From contig CANTFL010000090.1 in NCBI GenBank assembly GCA_947650285.1, positions 124,001 to 188,000 on the forward strand: a DNA stretch of 64,000 bases, written 5' to 3'. Positions within the stretch are counted from its first letter, which is position 1. Each line of letters starts with the position of its first letter. Origin of the DNA: Hyaloperonospora brassicae. Its lineage: Eukaryota; Oomycota; Peronosporomycetes; Peronosporales; Peronosporaceae. This document shows positions 39,082 to 47,863 of the stretch, piece by piece. The position numbers and the translations under genes are program-made. The notes beneath the pieces were generated by a model, which had not been told where the DNA came from, made no database searches, and saw only the letters and a program-made list of their open reading frames with translations.

Positions 39082-40990
39082 TGTGCTTTGTCGCTGCTTC
39101 TTGCGTTCCTTATTCGCATAGTATGTAAACCTGCTTTTTTAGTCTTGCAAGCGTTGGTGCAGAACTTCAATATCACCTCTATTGCGGCGCTCCTGTCGAT
39201 TACATTTCCTTAAGGATACACATTGACCATTGATCACGACATCTCAGTAGTTACGAGACGCACAATTATAAGTGCCGAGACGCAGTGGCGCTGCGCAGGC
39301 GCGTGAACATCTTTCGTTCCCGACTCACTCAATTTGACGCGTTTGGTGTGCTGTTGCACTGTGGTATTCCGGATACCAGTGTGTGATGCGTCGGCGATCA
39401 GACTTGTACAGCAATGGGAGCATAAGGAGTGTCAGCTTTTGTTAGACACTTGCAGCAGACGGCCAACTCACAAGCTCTCACGTCGTGGGCTGTAATATTT
39501 GCACGAAAGGCATTTGGGCAGCGCGATCAGCCAAGACCATGCGACACCATCGCGATGTGAACGCCTCATGGAAGCAATATCAATGTCTGCTACTAAGTAT
39601 CGGGTTCGTACGTGCGCGTCTTGAATCGTCGACTACGACCAACGCGAATAAGTTTTTGCGAAACTTACATGAGCTTAGTGTTTGTATTGCAATTCTACCT
39701 TTCGGCGGACTCGTGATTAGTTGGTATTGACTCGATGATGTTCTTCATGCGCAGCCTCACCACACTTGGAGCGTCCGTTTGAGGAATATGGAGTCTGTAC
39801 GTATCGACGCCGCCATTCAGGTAGCAGTTACTAACTGCAATCGCGTTCCACCACGTTCTCGTTGGGTCAAATCTTGCGACATCATTCGGTTCGTCTATCC
39901 AGTTACTGCCGACTCAGGCGTACATTGACGTCGCCATGTCGAGGAGCAGTACAAAGAACCATCGTGGGCTGGACTGCCCTACATTCACTATCGCATCTGA
40001 TTGTGTAGTCATCCCCATTGCCGTAGGGTCGGTAATGCACAGATGTGACACCTCGATTGACGATAACTGCTTGTGCACGTCACTTTGATCGTCGACATCA
40101 CTGTTGTCGTCCGTTTCGCCCACTTCTTTGTTTCCGTCATCGCACGCAGCTCAAACGAAATAGTAGAACATGCGTGGCACACGATTGAGCCGCCTCCTTC
40201 TTTTCTCAAATTGCAACGCATACTTCTCCTCACAGACGTGATGGATAGAGCGTCTACCTATCGGCAAGAAGTAGCTGCTGCGTGTCCCCATTACTGCATC
40301 TTTTTGCGATGGTACAAAAGTGAGTGTCGTCTTGCCGGTCGTTTCTAAATCCGATTCGGGACTGGGAGATGATCGACATGTCGTTGTAATGCGTGTGGGA
40401 TAGGCCACTATTGACGTCGATATCGTGCTTACTCGAATGAGCAACTGTTTCCTGCTTGTCCAGGCTTTCCGGACGATCGAACGCTCACGCTCCTTTTTTA
40501 GGCACCTCAATGGAGCATTGACAGGGCTTTATGCTGCCAACGAGATTAGCTCCCACCAAAATCGGTTTCACGCTTACGCAAAAGCGAACATACCTTTCAT
40601 GCTCGCCCTGATATCCTGTGCGTACTCTTCGCATAAACAAACGTCACGCTCGCCCTGATATCCTGTGCGTACTCTTCGCATAAACAAACGTCACGCTCTG
40701 ATCGTTTGACGCCTGTTCAAGCACCAAAGTGCCCGACTACAGGATCAATCATTTCTGTGATCGCAGTTTCGACTAAGGCGCGCAGTAGAAGGAGCATATA
40801 CTACTTTGTGCGGTCAACTGCTCGTACTGCTGGCTTGCGTGTCGTTTGAAGTGAGCGATTCGTGAGCGACGCCTTGGTCTAGGTTATCCATCATTCAGTT
40901 GGACCAAGCCAGCTGCTCTCGTCGATCGTACCGGTAGTCCGACCGGTACATTGTGGTTCATCGGTCAAAGCCTCTTCTCGCTTCGAGTCG
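39082..40990 (+). repeat. Array unit 8 (about 1909 bp, right edge)
   Basis: Same indel state as unit 2 (47-bp duplication, 14-bp deletion). Substitutions cluster in the last about 90 bp (for example CTTCTCGCTTCGAGTCG against TATTCGCGCTTAGAGTAG), where it joins the unique sequence upstream of the oxidase gene. Confidence 0.93.
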
Positions 40991-41556
40991 GAGCTTTTGG
41001 CAACAAAGTGCCGACTGTGATGAATACACAGAGAGCATTGCTGTTTTCTATGGAGCCTTCTTCCGTGAATCGCAATCGATCGGCTCTGTACAGGCTCGAA
41101 TGAAGCCGGGACTGTCGAACTATCGCCAGTCTCGGCGTTGTTGTGGCTACTACTGTCGTTGCGGTAGCGATGTGGCACTGCGCGGCAGCACACAGCCTTC
41201 TAGCCAAACATTCAAGAGACCGCTCTACGATGGGAAGTAGAAGCGGTAGTGCAAGCGGAGATTAAACGCCAAGAGACGTCGTCTACTGGTGATTACGACG
41301 TCTCAAGCGAATCTCTCGCTTCCCGCCATCTTCTCGTAGGAGACAAACAAGCCACTCACGATCCTGAACGCTTCCGTTGTAGCGCTCGCTGGTCGTTCGA
41401 TCTGACCGTCGACATTGCCGCAAGTGCACGACGTTCGCCACACGCGGTGTCCCATGTACTAATGCTATAAAGAGCTGGATGACACGGCCGAACGCTTCTG
41501 CGTGAAAGAGTCGAAAGACAACAGCCCAGTCACGACAGCGTCTTGTCTGGAGCAGT
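40991..41556 (+). other. Upstream region of the oxidase gene
   Basis: Unique sequence between the last array unit and the core promoter. It contains a 9-bp-stem hairpin at 41274-41303 (AGACGTCGT facing ACGACGTCT). Open stretches on both strands here overlap one another and show no domain. Confidence 0.5.
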
Positions 41557-41576
41557 GTTCATTTCCCAATTTTCCC
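41557..41576 (+). promoter_or_regulatory. Oomycete core promoter (Inr plus flanking element)
   Basis: The sequence GTTCATTTCCCAATTTTCCC fits the published oomycete start-site consensus GCTCATTYYNCAWTTT closely, with one mismatch in the first three bases. It lies 53 bp upstream of the oxidase ATG, a normal distance for these organisms. It supports both the oomycete assignment and the chosen start. Confidence 0.82.
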
Positions 41577-41628
41577 TCAGGCACTCAAGCGTCCAACCAG
41601 CTCGAGTACACAGCAAACAAAGCTGCCC

Positions 41629-43196
41629 ATGGTCGCTACGGTCTTGGACGCCGGTCGCCTGACCTTTGCTCTCTGCTCCTTCATTGTTGCTCTGGGTGGC
41701 ATGGTTGCTGCTCAAAGTGCCAAGAGTAGCCTCGCAACTTCTGGACCATCCCTAGCTGACGTCAGCGCTTGCCTGAACAAAGCGGGCATTGAATACTCGA
41801 CGCCCACCACTTCAACGTGGACGGTGGACACGGAGGCGTGGAACTCACGGGTGAGCCCTGTACCTTCAGCCGTCGCTTTTCCGAAGACGGAGGAGGAGGT
41901 GTCGGCTGCCCTGAAGTGTGCTGCTTCCTGCGGCGTCAAGGTGACTACGCTTGGCGGCAACCGGTCGTTCTCGAGCATGGGCTTTGGTCGCAATGACGGT
42001 GCTCTGATCATGAATCTGAAGCACTTGAGGCACACGAAATACGATGCGTCGACCCAGCTGCTATCGTACGGTGGCCCCGTCACGATCTCGGACGCTGTCA
42101 ACTTCTTGTGGAACAAGCATAAGCGCAGCATTGTCCATGGCCGTTGCCCGGAAGTCGGCATGACCGGTGTCGCTGCGTCGGGTTTTGGAACCAAGTCGCG
42201 TGTCGAAGGCACGGTACTGGACAACCTCGTGTCCGTGCGAGTGGCTCTCGCGAATAGCTCCATCGTCGACGCTGACGCCAAGCAGAACTCGCAGCTGTTT
42301 TGGGGCATCCGTGGTGCTGCCAGCTCGTTGGGTGTGGTTCTCGATTTTAAGGTCAAGACCATTGCGCCTCCCTCGAAGAGCGCGACGAATTACACGATCG
42401 TTTTTGACAAAGAATACAAGCCTACGCAGCAAGATTCCGTGGATGCCTTGATTGGCACGCAAACGTGGGCCTTGAGCAAAGACAATGACGACCGGTTGTC
42501 CATCCGATTTGCACTCAAGAAGAATATCGAGTTGCAAGGCTTCTTCTACGGCACTAGTGGGGGGCGAAGAAAGTCTTCGCGTCGCTCATGAAGAATCTGC
42601 CTAGTGCAATGAAGCTGACCACGACCGAAAGTGACTTCTGGACGTCGGAGGATTGGTCGACTCCTGGTCTCGTGAAGCAGACGGAATCGTCTCGCCGTTT
42701 CTTCTACGTCACATCGGTGACGATTCCAGGCAAGGCCCCTCTCACTAACTCCACCGCGTGGGACCTGTTTACGAACACCGTCTTTACTCCCAAGCTACCT
42801 GATGCTGCTCTCGGGGGCTATGTGGACGTTTGGGGTGGCAAGTTCACCAAGACCGTTCGTCCAGACGACTCTGCCTGGAAACACGACGACATTCTTCTCT
42901 TGATTCGTTGGGACATGCGCACCCCCGACTACAAAGTGTCATTTGCAGAAAGCTCCTTGAACACCATGCGCACGAACTTTTACAAGTTCGTGGACTCTTA
43001 CAAGGCTTCGGGCGGTGTGCCAGGCGGGTTCACGACGTACCGCGATGAGAAATGGACGACGGCGGAGATGGCCGAGTACTTGTACGGCGGTGGCAACTAT
43101 GCCAAGCTGCAGAAGATCAAGACCGAGTACGACCCAAACGATATGTTCAACACGGACCCTCAGGCTATCCGCGCGTTGAAGAAGACGACCGAGTAG
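41629..43196 (+). CDS. Secreted FAD-linked oxidase, berberine-bridge type, frame-broken once
   Basis: The start at 41629 gives a hydrophobic leader ending near VAAQS (about residues 11-30), which looks like a signal peptide, so secretion is inferred. The FAD-binding PCMH-type domain spans about residues 75-245, with TTLGGNRSF (107-114), GRCPEVGMTGVAASGFG (171-187) and SQLFWGIRGA (221-230). Cys173 matches the cysteine that binds FAD covalently in this family. The usual His of the GGHSY-like box is Arg112, so only single covalent attachment is expected. The C-terminal BBE segment (NYAKLQKIKTEYDPNDMF) is present. The first frame stops at 42591; the rest continues in another frame to 43196. The break lies at or near a run of six G (42559-42564), so it may be a sequence error or a true mutation. 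Relatives oxidise sugars or alcohols to give hydrogen peroxide; the substrate here is unknown. Confidence 0.9.
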
Positions 43197-44726
43197 GTTT
43201 GCTTGGCTAGACCCTCTGTTTGGGAAGATCTGTTGCTTACTCTTTCATATTCTCAGTAGCGCTTAAAGCTGAAAAGGGCGCTGACATTGCGCCTTGTCCA
43301 TACTTGTCGCTGTCGTAATATGACTTTGTATCTACACATTGGTGCCTGCGCACTGCCGGCAGCGCGGCCACAACGCTCGAGCGCTTTCACGTACATTGTC
43401 GAAACATTCAGATTGTAATTATTGGTCGCTGCATCAGCTACGTCGTCAATACGTAGGAATGATGAGTGTCTGCTGACCTCGCAAAGGAATGTCCTGATCA
43501 GCTTTATACCGCGGTCAACAACCCCCTCACACAAACCAACACCTGGGCGTATCTGCCGGACTTCATAGTGTTACGTGTCGTGCAGCAAAACGAGCACGTT
43601 ACGCGGCTATCTGGGCGAAGTCAAGGTTGTCCGCGGCGCGTACAGCAAATCCTGTAAGCACGCCAAAAAATAGTTGCAAGGAGTCGGTAGGACGAAATGA
43701 TAAGTAAACTTTAGGACACTTTCCACGTATCTTACCGATCGCATCTCGCTTGACAGTCGACTACGCAAACGTATCGAGGCGAACCTCCAACAAGTCACTC
43801 CCATTCTTCCGCCAAGCGTCTGTCGTGCCAAAGTTGAGGTAAAAACAGAGAAAAAACTTTCTTTTGGCTGCTTGCGCCACGGAAGACAGCGCAGTGTTTG
43901 ACCCGAAAGAACAGCAATAAGCACGACGTTACACGATGTGAGATACGTCCGCTGATCATCGGGCGCGCTGCACCTAGGCACCAATACTTTACTGCTCTTC
44001 TACATCTTCCTCCAAGTTGCATGCGCGTTATCCGAGCCCAATTCTCGACACCACAATGGAATTCCGCTCAGGAGGTTTGTCTGGGTAATTATGTACCCGA
44101 TGCACATGACAGAAATGGGTCAAGATGACCCATCGAGACAGTCTAAAATGGTAAATGATCTCCACGTCAGACGTGTTCCGAAAAAGTGTGGCCGCTAACT
44201 AGTCCCGAAGCAATGAATGCAGGATGCATGCTGGCCGTTATTTGCGGTCACACCTACTATTATCGGACTGCTCCACTAAAGCCCGATGTCTCGAACCAGC
44301 AGAATGAGCCAGCGAGGAGAAGAACGACGTGGTCATAGTAGAAGAGACTTATTATCACTCAGGTATCTTAGAATTGTCATCAGTGCTGAGATAGAGAGAC
44401 GACGGGTCGTTCTGCACAATCGCTACAACGAACGGACATCCGAAACCAAGCACCGCATTTATCTTCAATGTTCTTGGGCTGCTATGCCCGACCCGGATGA
44501 CGTTAGGCACGGTCATACTTCATTTGCAACGCCGCTTGTACAGTACACTACTCTTCCTTTTGTATCCGACAGTCCCCGTATTGGATTTGACACGCATACC
44601 ACATCTCGAGAACAACCGAAGTTTGCGACGCCCTTGCGTGCTGCGGACGCACGCAGCCAAGCTTCACTTTGCAAGTGAGTTTTTAAGACGATGCCATTTG
44701 AAGGATATCCATACGAAGTGACCAAT
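43197..44726. other. Intergenic, no supportable gene
   Basis: Spacer between the oxidase and the convergent J-domain gene. Open stretches up to 130 codons (plus, 44286-44678) occur, without domain or intron structure. I see no clear transposon. Confidence 0.45.
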
Positions 44727-45605
44727 CTATGGACTATCACGTAACCTTTGATGCTCGGACTGAACATTAGCCTGATGCAACTTGGAAAGAGCTTCATGTC
44801 TCCTTAGCGCCTCATTGGTCGCGAATTTCCGGCGGCATAGCGTGCAACATATTACTTGTGCCGCAACGTTTCTAACAGTCTCAGCTGTCAAATTTACGTC
44901 AGTCTCATGTGCCAATTCTGGGACCGTCGTCAGCCGTATCCGTTTCGAGGTTGGATTGCTCCATACCGCCCATTTCGCCGCCCTGGCATCCAGATTGGAC
45001 TCTAGAATGTGATGTTGCTCCTCCAACGATGTAACAGAGCTAGCTAAATCATTAGTATGCGTCGACGACGACGGATACACCCTATCGAACCCCTCAACCA
45101 GGAACTGTCGTCGTGCCATTTCTTCCTCTTCACGCTGGAACACCTGCCAAATCTCTTCGGGTGTCCGCTGTCTTCGTGGCACTGCGTCGCTAGTGTCATT
45201 CTCTGGTCTTGCTTTGGACCTTTTCTTCCACTTTGTACGATTCTTCTGCGGGTTTGAAGTCGACCCACTTCGTAGTGCACGGCTTTGCAATTGTCGCAAA
45301 TAGTGACGCTGCAGGTTTTCATCCACTAGACACTCATACGCCTCCCCCAGTCGCTTGAATGCCGCCTCAGCATCTACACATCAGCGCATAATTAATCGTC
45401 TCCCGCAGTAGTTCAAGCATAAACCACCTGTCTATCAGTCAGTACCAGTAGCACGATTTTTGTCCGGATGCACAAGAATCGCCAGCTCTTTGTAGCGTCT
45501 GCGCACTTGTTGAGCGTCAGCAAAAACGGGCTCATAGTCAGCTCGATCGAGGTTGAGCACACTGTAGTGCGTCCTGCACCTCAAGATGCGCGACGTCTCC
45601 GCCAT
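44727..45605 (-). CDS. J-domain (DnaJ-like) protein with C-terminal C2H2 zinc finger, two exons
   Basis: Exon 1 is 45605-45446, starting at ATG 45605-45603. Exon 2 is 45373-44727. Together they give 807 nt, a whole number of codons, for 268 residues. Residues 13-80 form a J domain: HYSVLNLD, then VRRRYKELAILVHPDKNR with the essential HPD at 46-48. After the splice come AAFKRLGEAYECL and the RHY end of the fold. A Lys/Arg-rich linker and a Glu-rich helix follow. Near the C terminus is one C2H2 finger, C230-X2-C233-X12-H246-X6-H253, ending LSKLHQANV, like fingers of RNA-binding proteins. The HPD loop implies stimulation of an Hsp70 ATPase. The finger suggests a nuclear or RNA-linked role. I do not recognise a specific named orthologue. 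Confidence 0.85.
45374..45445 (-). other. 72-nt GT-AG intron of the J-domain gene
   Basis: On the minus strand the donor is ACTG|GTACTGAC and the acceptor is GTGTAG|ATGC. Without splicing, exon 1 meets a TGA two codons into the intron. With splicing, the J domain joins without a gap. The length is typical of small oomycete introns. Confidence 0.88.
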
Positions 45606-45904
45606 TGGGGCTTCGAGTGGCAGCGCCTGGTGCGATGTGCACAGAGATAACGGTTTTTACAGCGCGTAGGCGGGTGTTGGTGTCTGGTACACAAAACTAT
45701 TGTAAAAGGAGTAGTGCTGAGTACAGCGCGCACGAGCCACTATCGTGGTGTACAGGCGAGTACATTTCATGCAACTTGTCGCTGTATATGATGCAGCCGC
45801 CTGTACACCTCGAGTTTAACGAAGGACCTGCGTTTCGATTCCGTGGCATGCCTTTGTTCTGCAATAAAGTGGGGTTTCCTAGACCATGTCATTCGAACGA
45901 TGTC
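45606..45904. other. Upstream region of the J-domain gene
   Basis: This is the presumed promoter on the minus strand. I found no clear match to the oomycete Inr motif. Plus-strand open stretches here are shadows. Confidence 0.4.
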
Positions 45905-46000
45905 AATACGAAATGACCGATCTATCGACAATTAGGTGATCTACGCTGTTCAGACTAGACATCGACAGATGCGACTTGTAAAGAGCTTTGTATTGCAATT
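45905..46000 (-). pseudogene. Decayed duplicate of the 3' end of the J-domain gene
   Basis: Plus-strand 45905-46000 is similar to 44712-44800, which covers the end and 3' flank of the J-domain gene. Shared blocks include TACGAA(A/G)TGACC(G/A)ATCTAT, and GCGACTTGTAAAGAGCTT against GCAACTTGGAAAGAGCTT, in the same order and spacing. The match fades beyond about 46000. It looks like the relic of a tandem duplication about 1.2 kb upstream of the surviving gene. Confidence 0.55.
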
Positions 46001-46205
46001 ATTCTCCATGTTCTAACGAGACGTACATGTCGTGAGTGGGTATGAGGTGAGGCATATTCAGGTACGCGAGCGACCCGTTATATCCTGACTTATAACTTCC
46101 ATAGTTTTGCTTTCATACGCACGTTTTAATGTGTCACGTGGAAGTGTGCAATACATATTCATAGCACTACCAAAGTCGGAAAAATGCATGAAACGCATCT
46201 ACCAT

Positions 46206-46500
46206 GTTAAACGTGCACGGTCTGACGGCGCAGGCTGGTCGCATATATCCTGGATAGCATTCGGACCAGGCGACCCCGCGCCCGGTGGGCCGGGGAGGCA
46301 TTTGCAGGCGGGACGCGAGGAAGCAATTCGGGCCGACCGAGCGACGGGCCGTCCCGACGGGACGATGGGAAGAGGTTTCACTTATTTAAACTCACCGAGT
46401 CCAAACACCCTCCCAGCGAGCGACTGCGAGCTACATCTGGTTCTTCTAAACTTCGAGGCGGTGGTAAAGGGTGACAGTGAACGCACCGACTACGAGCGGG
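46206..46500. other. GC-rich patch
   Basis: Very GC-rich stretch (for example CCCCGCGCCCGGTGGGCCGG). It is open for 136 codons on plus (46107-46517) and partly open on minus, as expected from composition. No domain. It could be a promoter or a transposon relic. Confidence 0.4.
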
Positions 46501-46890
46501 TTTTGGTGCTGTGGTAAGGAGCTAGTCAGATCTGTGGCACTACAGTCTCAACGTAACATCACAATTATCGCCGAGCTGGACGGCGCAGTTAGGCTTGTAA
46601 GTCGGGTAAATACCCTTCGCGGTTCACCTCTTCGGGTTTCGTTGTGGCTCTCGCCCAGCTGTATACCTACAACAACTAACACTCCTTTCCAGAAAACTGC
46701 GTGAGCTAAGCATTTCGTTCCTGTAATCATGTGATCTCGTACCAATAGGTAGTGTGATATATATGTTAGTCAAATCATAACACAACAGCCTCAACGCACA
46801 AACACATCAATCACGAGCTTAGTCGGCGCACTGGTTGGTACGCGATAGTAACCCCCCGCAGTTCGCCCCTTCGGGGTTCAGTCGTCGATC
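46501..46890 (+). repeat. Two diverged copies of a TTCGGG-centred motif
   Basis: GCGGTTCACCTCTTCGGGTT (from about 46619) and GCAGTTCGCCCCTTCGGGGT (from about 46858) are related, in the same orientation and about 240 bp apart. Such CCCCTTCGGGG foldbacks are typical of small repeat-element ends. No complete element is defined here. Confidence 0.35.
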
Positions 46891-47304
46891 TTGCTCAAAG
46901 GATTCCTTGCAAACAATCCCTTCGAAAGTCATCTTAAGCTCAGCAGCTTCAAACCCTTTCACTCCATGTACCTTCACACCAAAGGATGGAAGCCGACGCT
47001 CACGCGTTTTTTCAGGTCACCAGGCGCAGTGTCCGCCCGAATAGAAGAATTGCAGTGCCCTCGGCTGAGACCCACCGGCATGTCGCTCAACGAGGCTTTC
47101 AACGATTCCGTCTATTGGTTCATTGGCTTTTACCTTGACAAGACTTACAGCGGTCATTTTACTGAGGTTTACCGGCTCGTCGACGACGAGACTCTATATT
47201 TCGCTAGTATATATCGCTGCCCAACCCAGGCTTTACTCAAATCTTGGCGCTACCAGTCGATACCTATACAAGCTATGCCTCTCGAGATTCGACGGCAGGC
47301 ATAA
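46891..47304 (+). CDS. Hypothetical ORF, 137 codons, unrecognised
   Basis: An uninterrupted reading frame with balanced amino-acid use, including SLNEAFNDSVYWFIGFYLDK and VYRLVDDETLYFASIYRCP. It has no clear signal peptide, RXLR motif or known domain. Upstream at about 46858 is the repeat-like GCAGTTCGCC motif, so it may be a fragment of a mobile element. The start is uncertain, and I cannot exclude chance. Confidence 0.3.
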   Translation: MLKGFLANNPFESHLKLSSFKPFHSMYLHTKGWKPTLTRFFRSPGAVSARIEELQCPRLRPTGMSLNEAFNDSVYWFIGFYLDKTYSGHFTEVYRLVDDETLYFASIYRCPTQALLKSWRYQSIPIQAMPLEIRRQA

Positions 47305-47488
47305 TCTAGCTCACGCAGCGACATATCTTAAGTGTACGCGTGTCTTGGACTTCGAACATTCTGCACTGTATTGGTTTATCTCGTTTGCTATCTCGCAGCG
47401 CCAGTTTAAATGTCTCTCTGTCCTTCCCTATTTCGTATACAAAAAAAGAAACGAATCTGTCGCTCGATATTCTCGCATTCTGCACTAC

Positions 47489-47681
47489 ACTTGAGTCTCC
47501 TACACTTTAGTCGCCAACACTTGAGTCGCTTACACATGAGTCGCTTACACCCGAGTCGCCGACAACCAAGTCGTCGATACTCGAGTTTCCGACACTCGTC
47601 GCTGTGACTCGAGCCACTGACATTTAATTCACCGACATCCGAGTCACCAACACACGAGTCGCCGACACTTGACTCGCCGAC
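47489..47681 (+). repeat. Degenerate 15-bp minisatellite
   Basis: About 13 head-to-tail copies of a 15-bp unit close to ACTCGAGTCGCCGAC, for example ACTTGAGTCGCTTAC, ACATGAGTCGCTTAC and ACCCGAGTCGCCGAC. One copy is 13 bp long. The period of a multiple of three lets it read as a five-residue repeat (SRLHx) in one frame. That frame has no other gene-like property. Confidence 0.9.
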
Positions 47682-47863
47682 CCACGGTCGCCAGCTCTTT
47701 AGTCTCCGGCTCTTGATTTTCTAGACCCCGCACTAATATCACAAGGGTAAAATCCCATATACTACAACTGCCCCATTCGCGAAATGTACCTAAATGGCAA
47801 GCGTCACGATTATTCTCTTCTCCGCCACTTCTGTTATTTATTCCGGACCGTTAACCCCGAATC

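Larger units (their letters stand above)
25787..40990 (+). repeat. Tandem array of eight 1.88-1.92 kb units
   Basis: Eight head-to-tail units start at TGTGCTTTGTCGCTGC at 25787, 27663, 29572, 31483, 33406, 35329, 37205 and 39082. Unit lengths are 1876, 1909, 1911, 1923, 1923, 1876, 1877 and about 1909 bp. The differences are explained by three events: a 47-bp tandem duplication late in the unit, a 14- or 12-bp deletion at the CCTAGCTATCTGCTTACTGC site, and one extra base in unit 7. Units are otherwise nearly identical. Each ends with two hairpins (CTTGGTC/GACCAAG and TACCGGT/ACCGGTA). No transposon or rDNA signature is seen. Confidence 0.97.

Noticed and set aside
25787..40990. The many ORFs repeated in each array unit as a multigene family
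   Set aside because: They overlap on both strands, lack domains, and are identical only because the units are; no evidence of selection is possible from this window.
25787..40990. CRISPR array
   Set aside because: Units are 1.9 kb long and contiguous, without short repeats and unique spacers, and the DNA is eukaryotic.
25787..40990. rDNA or 5S repeat
   Set aside because: No stretch resembling conserved rRNA sequence was seen in the unit.
41712..42537. Minus-strand ORFs of 216 and 158 codons
   Set aside because: Shadows of the oxidase gene; the plus strand carries the domain motifs.
46107..46517. 136-codon ORF through the GC-rich patch
   Set aside because: Open because of composition; the opposite strand is partly open too.
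46891..47304. RXLR or CRN type effector
   Set aside because: No signal peptide, no RXLR-EER and no LFLAK motif could be seen here or elsewhere in the window.
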